This document shows, one piece after another, positions 19,317 to 28,500 of a stretch of DNA of 64,000 bases. The stretch is from Arsenophonus sp964026495. GTDB taxonomy: Bacteria; Pseudomonadota; Gammaproteobacteria; Enterobacterales; Enterobacteriaceae. Position 1 is the first letter of the stretch. Each line of letters opens with the position of its first letter. Under the pieces are notes generated by a model. That model was not told where the DNA came from. It made no database searches and saw only the letters and a list, made by a program, of their open reading frames with translations. Location of the stretch: positions 186,001 through 250,000 of the forward strand of contig NZ_OZ032148.1 in NCBI RefSeq assembly GCF_964026495.1, given 5' to 3'. A program made the translations under genes and the position numbers.

Positions 19317-20501
19317 GTGTCTAAAGAAAAATTTGAACGTTCAAAACCGCATGTTAACGTTGGTACAATTGGTCATGTTGATCATGGAAAAACAACTTTG
19401 ACTGCAGCAATTAGTACAGTTCTTGCAAAAAAATATGGTGGTAATGCTCGTGCATTTGATCAAATTGATAATGCACCGGAAGAGAAAGCACGTGGAATTA
19501 CTATTTCTACTTCTCATGTAGAATACGATACATCTAAACGTCATTATGCACATGTTGATTGTCCAGGACATGCAGATTATGTAAAAAATATGATTACTGG
19601 TGCAGCACAAATGGATGGAGCTATTTTAGTAGTTGCTGCAACGGATGGTCCGATGCCACAGACTCGTGAGCATATTTTGTTAGCTCGTCAAGTAGGTGTT
19701 CCATATATCATTGTTTTCTTAAATAAATGTGATATGGTTGATGATGAAGAGTTGTTAGAATTAGTAGAAATGGAAGTTAGAGAACTTCTTTCGCAGTATG
19801 ATTTTCCAGGAGATGATACGCCGATTATTAACGGTTCTGCATTAAAGGCTTTAGAAGGTGATCCTCATTGGGAACAAAAAATTATTGATTTAGCAAATGC
19901 GTTAGACAATTATATCCCAGAGCCAGAAAGAGCAATAAATAAACCTTTTTTATTACCAATAGAAGATGTATTTTCAATATCTGGTCGTGGAACAGTAGTT
20001 ACAGGACGTGTTGAACGTGGAGTTATTAAAGTTGGTGAAGAGGTAGAAATCATAGGAATGAAAGAGACCACTAAAACAATTTGTACAGGTGTAGAAATGT
20101 TTAGGAAATTATTAGATGAAGGTCGAGCTGGCGAAAATATAGGAGTTTTATTACGTGGTACAAAGCGTGAAGATGTAGAAAGAGGTCAAGTATTAGCCAA
20201 ACCAAATTCAATTAATCCGCATACTCAATTTGAATCAGAAGTGTATATTTTAAGTAAAGATGAAGGAGGTCGTCATACACCATTTTTTAAAGGTTATCGA
20301 CCACAGTTTTATTTTAGAACTACAGATGTAACTGGTACAATTGAATTACCAGAAGGTGTTGAAATGGTTATGCCAGGAGATAATATTAATATGAAAGTGA
20401 CTTTAATAGCACCGATTGCTATGGATGAAGGATTGCGTTTTGCAATTCGTGAAGGTGGTCGTACAGTAGGTGCTGGTATTGTTGCTAAAATTATTTCCTA
20501 A
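19317..20501 (+). CDS. tuf: Elongation factor Tu
   Basis: Delivers aminoacyl-tRNA to the ribosome. It has 394 residues, as in E. coli, with the P-loop GHVDHGKTTLTAAI, DCPGHADYVKN and NKCDMVDD. It starts with GTG (19317), like the enteric tuf genes, preceded by ataagga. It follows fusA as tufA does, but is itself followed by secE-nusG as tufB is, so the symbol tufA or tufB cannot be chosen. A strong terminator follows. All GTPase motifs are intact. Confidence 0.98.
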   Translation: MSKEKFERSKPHVNVGTIGHVDHGKTTLTAAISTVLAKKYGGNARAFDQIDNAPEEKARGITISTSHVEYDTSKRHYAHVDCPGHADYVKNMITGAAQMDGAILVVAATDGPMPQTREHILLARQVGVPYIIVFLNKCDMVDDEELLELVEMEVRELLSQYDFPGDDTPIINGSALKALEGDPHWEQKIIDLANALDNYIPEPERAINKPFLLPIEDVFSISGRGTVVTGRVERGVIKVGEEVEIIGMKETTKTICTGVEMFRKLLDEGRAGENIGVLLRGTKREDVERGQVLAKPNSINPHTQFESEVYILSKDEGGRHTPFFKGYRPQFYFRTTDVTGTIELPEGVEMVMPGDNINMKVTLIAPIAMDEGLRFAIREGGRTVGAGIVAKIIS

Positions 20502-20533
20502 GATGATATGAACATATAAAAGTTGTTTACAAA

Positions 20534-20570
20534 GGCATCAGATGATAAAGGGTATCATCTGATGCCCTTT
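20534..20570 (+). terminator. Rho-independent terminator after tuf
   Basis: The arms ggcatcagatgata (20534-20547) and tatcatctgatgcc (20553-20566) are perfect 14-bp complements with a 5-nt loop, followed by cttt and, slightly later, a longer T run. It is the strongest hairpin in the window and closes the str operon transcript. Confidence 0.93.
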
Positions 20571-21729
20571 ATGTAATATTTTTTTAATTGTGGTTAAATA
20601 AAATGAAAGTTATATTTTTATATTTGATTTTAATTTTTTTGATTATTGAATATAGAGTATTTTTTAATTTTTTAAAAAATATATTAAAAATTTTTAATAT
20701 CAATGTAAAAAAAAATATAATTTCAGAAAATTAAGAAATGTAAAAATCTTGGTTTAAATAGTATATAGTTATTATCAAAAATAAGTATAATAGTAGTTTA
20801 TAAAATGTATAAGATATTATCTTTATTTTATTTTATGTTGTATAAATAAATTAAGAATTAATAGCTTTTTTTTTAATATTTTTTTGGAAAGAAAACATTA
20901 AAATAAAAATAAATAATAAGAAGTTAAAAATATAATTATTGATTAATATAATTATTTATTATGCCCATAATTTATTAATTTTTTGTATAGTTGTATGTTT
21001 TTTATGAAAGAAAATTTATAGTATTTTTAATATTTTTATATATAAAAATTGTATTTGATAAATATATTATTAATAATAATTATTATTGAATATCATTATC
21101 ATAGTGCTGATATTTTTTATAGTTTATCTTCTTAAATTTTCCTGAATGCTATGTTATTCATATTTTTATGCAAACAATTTATTAAGTTAATTTTATTATT
21201 ATTTGGTACTTTTTTTTTAATAGTATTAAATATGATGTTTTATATTTATAGAAGTATTTGAAAATAAAATATTGATATTCTTTTATAGAGAATATTGTTA
21301 TATTGTAGTATTTGTTGAAAATTAGTAATAGCATATTAATTTGCTTGTTTTTTATTTGTCATAAATTAAATGTACAGAAAATTGTAATGTTAACCATAAA
21401 TATTGAAATAAAATATTTAAATTCATGTTGATTTTTGCTAAAAGATATTTTTGTGTTTTTTATATTTTTGATTTTTTTAAAAAATAGTTTTTAAAAGATT
21501 TTTATTATTAAAAATAATAATCAGAAACATAAAAAATATTAGATATTTGTTAAATAAATAATGTTATGATGCTTTTTGGCATATACTGCTTTTTGGCATA
21601 TACATTATGCATAATGTTAAATACCCACTCAAGATTAAGATTAGTTTATTTTTTCGTGTAAATATGCATTGTTTTCCGTATAAAAATAAATATTCATTAT
21701 ATCATAATATTATAGCAATAGGTTGATTT
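20571..21729. other. Gene-free region between tuf and secE
   Basis: About 1.2 kb, much longer than the short tufB-secE spacer of enterics. It is AT-rich without a recognisable gene. A 43-codon open frame at 20603-20734 with a hydrophobic N-terminus has no good ribosome binding site and is not called. The unit tgctttttggcatatac is duplicated head to tail at 21570-21603. The secE promoter should be in the last 150 bp; TATAAA in the ccgtataaaaa stretch near 21680 is the best -10 I see, with a poor -35. Confidence 0.55.
21570..21603. repeat. 17-bp perfect tandem duplication upstream of secE
   Basis: The unit tgctttttggcatatac occurs at 21570-21586 and again at 21587-21603. It lies about 130 bp before secE and is less AT-rich than its surroundings. 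Confidence 0.93.
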
Positions 21730-22113
21730 ATGAGCTTTAATAGTAAGCTGAAAGAAAATGAACGTATTTTTGATATAGCAAAATGGGCACTAGTAGGACT
21801 TTTTTTGATTATTGCTATTGTTGGTAATTATTATTTCCGACAATATAGTACTATATTGCGTACTATTGCGGTAGTTTTTATGGCGCTTTTTTCTGTTGGA
21901 CTTGTATTGTGGACAAAAAAAGGAAAAGAAATTTTAGGATTTATACAAGCAGCTAAAATAGAAATACGTAAAGTTATTTGGCCTAGTCGTCAAGAAACAT
22001 TACAAACGACATTAGTTGTTGCGTTAGTTACTATTGTTATGTCACTAATTCTTTGGGGTTTAGATGGTATAATGGTACGTTTAGTTTCATTTATTATAGG
22101 TCTGAGGTTTTAA
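21730..22113 (+). CDS. secE: SecE, preprotein translocase subunit
   Basis: Clamp subunit of the SecYEG channel in the inner membrane. It has 127 residues, as in E. coli, with three membrane segments (about 20-36, 43-62 and 95-120). The conserved cytoplasmic amphipathic motif EIRKVIWPSRQETLQTT precedes the last one. It is followed after one base by nusG, so the two are co-translated. It is the three-segment enteric form, not the short one-segment form of many bacteria. Confidence 0.96.
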   Translation: MSFNSKLKENERIFDIAKWALVGLFLIIAIVGNYYFRQYSTILRTIAVVFMALFSVGLVLWTKKGKEILGFIQAAKIEIRKVIWPSRQETLQTTLVVALVTIVMSLILWGLDGIMVRLVSFIIGLRF

Positions 22114-22114
22114 A

Positions 22115-22660
22115 ATGTCAGAATCCTTTAAAAAACGTTGGTATGTTATTCAGGCGTTTTCTGGTTTTGAGACTAGAGTTGCAGAATCATTACGAGAGCA
22201 TATAAAATTACATGCAATGGAAGATAAATTTGGTGAAGTAATGGTGCCAACAGAAGAAGTAATGGAAATTAGAAATGGGCAACGCCGTAAAAGTGAAAGA
22301 AAATTTTTTCCAGGATATGTTTTAGTGCAAATGACCATGGATGATGATAGTTGGCATTTGGTACGTAGTGTACCTCGTGTTATGAATTTTATTGGTGGTA
22401 CTCCAGATAATCCTTCTCCTATTAGTGATAAAGAAATTGATGCGATTATGAATCGCTTACAAGCAATAGGGGATAAACCACGACCAAAAACACTCTTTGA
22501 ACCAGGAGAAATGGTACGTGTTAGTGATGGACCATTTGTAGATTTTAATGGTGTAGTTGAGGAAGTTGATTATGAAAAAAGTCGTCTTAAGGTATCAGTT
22601 TCTATTTTCGGTAGAGCAACTCCAGTAGAGTTAGATTTTAGTCAAGTTGAAAAAGTATAA
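22115..22660 (+). CDS. nusG: NusG, transcription elongation and termination factor
   Basis: Binds RNA polymerase, couples it to Rho or to ribosomal S10. It has 181 residues, the same as E. coli. The NGN domain is RWYVIQAFSGFETRVAESL and the KOW domain is at the end (VRVSDGPFVDFNGVVEEVD). It overlaps the secE end region by sequence context (start one base after the secE stop). It is intact. Confidence 0.97.
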   Translation: MSESFKKRWYVIQAFSGFETRVAESLREHIKLHAMEDKFGEVMVPTEEVMEIRNGQRRKSERKFFPGYVLVQMTMDDDSWHLVRSVPRVMNFIGGTPDNPSPISDKEIDAIMNRLQAIGDKPRPKTLFEPGEMVRVSDGPFVDFNGVVEEVDYEKSRLKVSVSIFGRATPVELDFSQVEKV

Positions 22661-22777
22661 AAATATTATTTATCTATCTGCAATATTTTTTGTTTGTTCT
22701 TTTTTATAAAATTTTATATAAAAAATTTTTTATGCTTTAAAAAAATGAGTGTTTATTAATTTTAAGGAAAAATAGAA

Positions 22778-23212
22778 ATGGTTAAAAAAAAAGTTCAAGC
22801 TTATATTAAACTGCAAGTTGCAGCAGGTATGGCAACTCCTAGCCCTCCTGTTGGTCCAGCTTTAGGACAAAAAGGAGTAAATATTATGGAATTTTGTAAA
22901 TCATTTAATACTAAAACAGATAATTTAGAAAAAGGTTTGCCAATTCCTGTAATCATTACTGTTTATTCAGATCGGTCTTTTACTTTTGTTACTAAAACAC
23001 CTCCTGCAGCAGTTTTATTAAAAAAAATGGTTAACATTCAATCTGGTTCAGGTCAACCTAATAAAGAAAAGGTAGGTAAGATTACTCTTACACAAATTCG
23101 TGCAATTGCTGAAATAAAATTTGCTGATATGACAGGAAATGATATTGAATCTATGATGCGTTCAATTCAAGGAACTGCTCATTCTATTGGATTAGTAGTA
23201 GAGGAAAATTGA
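22778..23212 (+). CDS. rplK: 50S ribosomal protein L11
   Basis: Part of the GTPase-associated centre on 23S rRNA. It has 144 residues (E. coli 142). The N-terminal signature is MATPSPPVGPALGQKGVNIM; the RNA-binding domain ends in IQGTAHSIGLVVEEN. The ribosome binding site taagga precedes ATG. It starts rplK-rplA; in E. coli L1 represses this pair by binding the leader. rplA begins 3 nt after the stop. Confidence 0.97.
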   Translation: MVKKKVQAYIKLQVAAGMATPSPPVGPALGQKGVNIMEFCKSFNTKTDNLEKGLPIPVIITVYSDRSFTFVTKTPPAAVLLKKMVNIQSGSGQPNKEKVGKITLTQIRAIAEIKFADMTGNDIESMMRSIQGTAHSIGLVVEEN

Positions 23213-23215
23213 TTT

Positions 23216-23911
23216 ATGGGTAGATTAAGCAAAAGAATGCATAATATTTATAAGAAAGTTGCTTTTAATAAAGTATATGATCTTATGGAAGGAATTATCT
23301 TCTTAAAAGAGTTATCCTGTGTTAAGTTTATAGAAAGTGTTGACATTGCAATTAATCTTGGTATTGATTCACGTAAATCTGAACAAAATATTCGTAGTGC
23401 AATTATGTTACCACATGGTACAGGTCGTAAGGTTTGTGTTGCGGTTTTTGCTCAAGGTATTAATGCTGAAAAAGCAAAATCTGCTGGTGCTGAATTAGTG
23501 GGAATGGAAGAGTTATCTGATAAAATTAAGGCTGGCTATAAAAAATTTGATATTGTGATTGCATCTCCAGATACAATGCCTATGATTGGACCATTAGCCC
23601 ATATTCTTGGTCCTCGTGGTTTAATGCCGAATCCAAAAATGGGTACGGTAACCACTAATATTACGGAAGCAGTTAAAAATGCAAAATCTGGTCAAATATA
23701 TTGTCGTAATGATAAAAATGGTATTATTCATACCACTATAGGTAAAATTAATTTTGATAATACAGATTTAAAAGAAAATATTGAAGCATTATTACTATCT
23801 TTGCAAAAATTAAAACCGTCTTCTAGTAAAGGTATTTATATAAAAAAGATCAGTTTATCTACAACAATGGGACCAAGCCTTATTCTGAATCAAAAATGTT
23901 TTTCTATATAA
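23216..23911 (+). CDS. rplA: 50S ribosomal protein L1
   Basis: Builds the L1 stalk and, in E. coli, autoregulates rplK-rplA. It has 231 residues (E. coli 234). Typical stretches are SVDIAINLGIDSRKSEQN, LGPRGLMPNPKMGTVT and RNDKNGIIHTTIGKI. The extreme N- and C-terminal residues differ from E. coli, otherwise it is intact. ATG 23216 sits 3 nt after the rplK stop, which implies translational coupling. Confidence 0.97.
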   Translation: MGRLSKRMHNIYKKVAFNKVYDLMEGIIFLKELSCVKFIESVDIAINLGIDSRKSEQNIRSAIMLPHGTGRKVCVAVFAQGINAEKAKSAGAELVGMEELSDKIKAGYKKFDIVIASPDTMPMIGPLAHILGPRGLMPNPKMGTVTTNITEAVKNAKSGQIYCRNDKNGIIHTTIGKINFDNTDLKENIEALLLSLQKLKPSSSKGIYIKKISLSTTMGPSLILNQKCFSI

Positions 23912-24217
23912 AAGAAATGTATAAAATATTATTTTTGTCTTTACCTTTTTGCGAAATATGTATAAAATTTGATTATGTACATATATCTTCCTAAAGATAT
24001 AGTATCAATAAAATAACAGTTAGTTTTATTAGAAGTCTTGTTTCAAATTTTTGTTCTAGGATTGTAGACATAAAAAAGTGTTTAATAAGCTACTTAGATT
24101 GTAGAAAGATGATATTAATTTTTTGATTTTTCTTACCATATAATACTAAAACATATAAAATATTGTTAGAGATATCCAAATCCCGGGATCACCCGTTAAA
24201 TCCAGGAGTAAAATTTC
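23912..24217 (+). promoter_or_regulatory. rplJ leader region (candidate L10 autoregulatory leader)
   Basis: Spacer of 306 nt between rplA and rplJ. A hairpin, tatatctt-ccta-aagatata, lies at about 23982-24002. A perfect TATAAT at 24139-24144 lacks a good -35. Just before rplJ a markedly GC-richer stretch (about 24171-24205) contains cccggg, gatcacccg and the ribosome binding site ccaggag. In enterics this leader carries a promoter and the L10-L12 binding site. Its retention here is inferred from position and from the unusual base composition. Confidence 0.45.
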
Positions 24218-24712
24218 ATGGGAATTACTCTTCAAGACAAAAAAATGATTGTTGCTGAAATTAGTAAATTAGCCAAGGATTCTTTGTCTGCAGTGATTGC
24301 GAATTCTTGTGGTATATCTGTTAATAAAATAACCAAACTTCGTAAAGTATGTCGTAAATCTGGGGTGTATCTTCATGTTGTTCGCAATACATTAATATAT
24401 CGTGCTTTTGAAGGTACCAATTATGATTGTCTTAAAAAAGTATTAGTTGGTCCGACTTTAATTGCTTTTTCTACAAAACATCCAGGTGCAGCGGCTCGTT
24501 TATTTAAAGAATTCATAAAAGAAAATCCAATATTTCAAATTAAAGCAGCGGCTTTTGAAGGTGAATTTATTGCAGGTAACCAAATTGATCGTTTGGCAAG
24601 TCTTCAAACTTATGAAGAAGTGATTAAATCTTTAATATTAATCATGAAAGAAATTTCTATAGGTAAATTAATTCGTATTATGATCTTAATATGTGATAAG
24701 AAAAAACGATAA
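24218..24712 (+). CDS. rplJ: 50S ribosomal protein L10
   Basis: Base of the L7/L12 stalk. It has 164 residues (E. coli 165). Conserved runs are VVRNTLIYRAFEGT, LVGPTLIAFSTKHPGAAAR and KAAAFEGEFI. The C-terminal helix that carries L12 dimers ends in DKKKR rather than DAKEAA. It is preceded by a ccaggag ribosome binding site. The spacer to rplL is 64 nt. Confidence 0.97.
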   Translation: MGITLQDKKMIVAEISKLAKDSLSAVIANSCGISVNKITKLRKVCRKSGVYLHVVRNTLIYRAFEGTNYDCLKKVLVGPTLIAFSTKHPGAAARLFKEFIKENPIFQIKAAAFEGEFIAGNQIDRLASLQTYEEVIKSLILIMKEISIGKLIRIMILICDKKKR

Positions 24713-24776
24713 AAAATTATGTTTAATTTTTTATTAAACGTATAAAAATTTTATAAATTTCAGGAACCCTTTTATT

Positions 24777-25145
24777 ATGTCTTTAACTAAAGAACAAATT
24801 CTTGATGCAGTTTCAAACATGTCCGTAAAAGATGTTATGGAACTGATCAGTATGATGGAAGAAAAATTTGGTGTTTCTTCTGCAGAAACAGTTGCGGTTA
24901 CTTCTGGTACTGCTACCCAAATTATTGAAGAAAAAACTGAATTTGATGTTATTTTATCCGCTATCGGGAGTAATAAAGTATCAGTGATTAAAGCCGTGCG
25001 CAGTGCAACAGGATTGGGACTCAAAGAAGCGAAAGATATGGTAGAATCAGCACCAGTTACAATTAAAGAAGGAATAACTAAAGAGGCATCTGAAACTTTA
25101 AAAAAAACCTTAGAAGAAGTTGGGGCTGTTGTTGAGATTAAATAA
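24777..25145 (+). CDS. rplL: 50S ribosomal protein L7/L12
   Basis: Multicopy stalk protein that recruits translation GTPases. It has 122 residues (E. coli 121): an N-terminal dimerisation helix, a flexible hinge that is less Ala-rich than usual (TSGTATQIIEE), and the conserved C-terminal domain VIKAVRSATGLGLKEAKDMV. The hinge composition looks shifted by AT bias. It is followed by the attenuator hairpin before rpoB. Confidence 0.97.
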   Translation: MSLTKEQILDAVSNMSVKDVMELISMMEEKFGVSSAETVAVTSGTATQIIEEKTEFDVILSAIGSNKVSVIKAVRSATGLGLKEAKDMVESAPVTIKEGITKEASETLKKTLEEVGAVVEIK

Positions 25146-25186
25146 ATTTTGTTTTAAATTCGCAGTCTGTATTTTATAAGGCCGAC

Positions 25187-25216
25187 AGCTGGTGATTTTT
25201 AATCACCAGCTTTTTT
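25187..25216 (+). terminator. rplL-rpoB attenuator hairpin
   Basis: The arms agctggtgatt (25187-25197) and aatcaccagct (25201-25211) form a perfect 11-bp stem with a 3-nt loop, followed by TTTTTT. In enterics the same position carries a partial terminator that lets only part of the ribosomal-protein transcripts continue into rpoBC. The roughly 300 nt from here to rpoB are otherwise plain AT-rich DNA. Confidence 0.9.
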
Positions 25217-25514
25217 GCTATATACAATATATTAAAGATATAAATAAAACAGAATTTATTTTTATTAATAGTACTTTATTATCTTTTTAATCTCTTTTGC
25301 TATTAATAATTAAATATACTATATTGTCATTTTTTGTTATACTTTTTTATTTATTTATATAATATAAAAAAAATATAATACACATATAGTAAAATAATTC
25401 ACAATTAATAACATGAATATTATAAAATATTATCTATTGTATAAAAAATAGATAATACTGTAGATGTTGTCTTTTAGGACACAGTTGATAACTAATTAGC
25501 AAACGAGGAACCCT

Positions 25515-28500
25515 ATGGTTTACTCCTATACTGAAAAAAAACGTATTCGTAAAGATTTTGGTAAACGTCCACAAGTTTTGGATGTACCTTATCTGTTATC
25601 TATTCAACTCAATTCGTTCGCTAAGTTTATTAAAAAAGATTTTAAAAAACAGAATGGTCTTGAAGCAGCATTTCATTCTGTATTTCCCATTCAGAGTTAC
25701 AGTGGTAATGCTGAATTACAGTATGTTAGTTACCGTCTTGGTGAACCTATTTTTGATGTTAAAGAATGTCAAATTCGTGGTGTTACTTATTCTGCGCCTC
25801 TTCGAGTTAAATTACGTCTGATTATTTATGAACGTGAAGCACCACAAGGTACGGTGAAGGATATCAAAGAACAAGAAGTTTATATGGGTGAAATTCCACT
25901 TATGACAGCAAATGGTACATTTATTATTAATGGAACGGAGCGCGTTGTTGTATCTCAATTACATCGCAGCCCTGGTGTATTTTTTGATAGTGATAAAGGT
26001 AAAACTCATTCTTCTGGTAAAGTATTATATAACGCTCGTATTATTCCTTATCGTGGTTCATGGCTAGATTTTGAATTTGATCCAAAAGATAATCTTTTCG
26101 TACGTATTGATCGTCGTCGTAAATTGCCTGCAACAATTATTCTACGTGCAATGAATTATAATACAAATGAAATACTTAATATTTTTTTTGAAAAAATTAT
26201 TTTTGAATTTCATGAAGATAAATTATTTATGCAATTAATACCTGAACGTTTACGTGGAGAAACAGCTTCTTTTAATATTACAGCAAATGATAAAATATAT
26301 GTTGAAAAAGGCAGACGTATTACTATACGCCATATTCGTGATTTAGAAAATGATAAAATTAAACTTATCAAAGTTCCTTTTGAATATATTTTAGGAAAAG
26401 TTATCGCGAAAGATTATATTAATGAAAATACTGGTGAATTAATTTGTAAAGCTAATACAGAAGTTTCGTTAGATTTATTAACACGTTTAAAAAAAGCAGG
26501 TTATCAAAATATTGATACGTTGTTCACAAATGATTTAGATCATGGTGCATATATTTCAGAAACTCTACGTATTGATCCGACTAATGATCGTTTAAGTGCA
26601 TTAATTGAAATTTATCGTATGATGAGACCAGGTGAGCCACCTACTCGTGAAGCAGCAGAAAATTTGTTTGAAAATTTGTTTTTTTCTGAAGATCGTTATG
26701 ATCTTTCTATTGTAGGAAGAATGAAATTTAATCGATCTTTGGATCGTACTAGAATTACAGGATTAAATATCTTAAGTCAACAAGATATTATTGATGTCAT
26801 GAAGAAACTTATTGGTATTCGTAATGGTAAAGGTGAAGTTGATGATATTGATCATTTAGGTAATCGACGTGTGCGTTCAGTTGGCGAAATGGCTGAAAAT
26901 CAATTTCGAATCGGTTTAGTACGTGTTGAGCGTGGAGTTAAAGAACGCTTATCTTTAGGAGATCTCGAATCTCTAATGCCTCAAGATATGATTAATCCTA
27001 AGCCAATTTCTGCTGCGATAAAAGAATTCTTTGGTTCAAGTCAATTATCTCAATTTATGGATCAAAATAACCCACTTTCTGAAATTACTCATAAACGTCG
27101 TATTTCTGCATTAGGCCCTGGTGGACTTACACGCGAACGAGCAGGATTTGAGGTACGTGATGTACACCCAACTCATTACGGTCGTGTTTGTCCAATTGAA
27201 ACACCTGAAGGTCCAAATATTGGTCTCATTAATTCGTTGTCTGTATATGCACAAACAAATGAATATGGTTTTTTAGAAACACCTTATCGTTTAGTGAAGA
27301 ATGGTGTAGTTACTAATGAAATTCAATATTTATCAGCTATTGAAGAAGGTAATAATATTATTGCTCAGGCAAATACTGTGTTAGATGATAATGGTAGATT
27401 TTTAGAAGAATTAATTACTTGTCGTAATAAAGGTGAATCTAGTCTATTTAATCGTGATCAAGTTGAATATATGGATGTTTCTACCCAACAGATCGTTTCT
27501 GTCGGAGCTTCATTGATTCCATTTCTTGAACATGATGATGCAAATCGTGCATTAATGGGTGCGAATATGCAGCGTCAAGCAGTGCCAACTTTGCGCGCTG
27601 ATAAGCCATTAGTCGGTACCGGTATGGAGCGCGCTGTTGCTGTTGATTCAGGAGTAACAGTGGTGGCAAAACGTGGAGGAAAAGTACAATATGTCGATGC
27701 TTCACGTATTGTAATAAAAGTACATGAAGACGAAAGTTATCCAGGTGAAGCTGGTATTGATATCTATAATTTAACTAAATATACACGTTCTAATCAAAAT
27801 ACTTGTATTAATCAGATCCCATGTGTTTCTTTAGGTGAATTTATTGATCGGGGTGATGTTTTGGCTGATGGTCCATCAACAGATTTAGGTGAATTAGCAC
27901 TTGGTCAGAATATGCGTGTTGCATTTATGCCATGGAATGGTTATAACTTTGAAGATTCTATTTTGATTTCTGAAAGAGTAGTACAGGAAGATCGCTTTAC
28001 CACTATTCATATTCAAGAGTTAGCTTGTATTTCTCGTGATACTAAGTTAGGTCCTGAAGAAATTACTGCAGATATTCCTAATGTTGGTGAAGCTGCATTA
28101 TCTAAATTAGATGAATCAGGTATCGTATATATTGGTGCTGAAGTTAATGGTGGTGACATTTTAGTTGGTAAAGTAACACCAAAAGGTGAAGCTCAATTAA
28201 CTCCAGAAGAAAAATTATTGCGTGCAATTTTTGGAGAAAAAGCTTCTGATGTTAAAGATTCTTCATTACGAGTACCAAATGGTGTATCTGGAACAGTTAT
28301 TGATGTGCAAGTTTTTACTCGTGATGGTGTAGAGAAAGATAAACGTGCTTTAGAAATTGAAAAAATGCAATTACGGGATGTAAAAAAAGATTTAACAGAA
28401 GAATTACGTATTTTTGAATCAGGCTTATTTGCTCGTATACGAACAGTGTTAATTGCTGATGGTATTGAAAAAGATGAATTAAAGAAATTACCATATTTGA

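Noticed and set aside
20603..20734. 43-codon frame after the tuf terminator, with a hydrophobic N-terminus
   Set aside because: No convincing ribosome binding site or promoter, the amino acids mirror base composition, and the length is within chance expectation.
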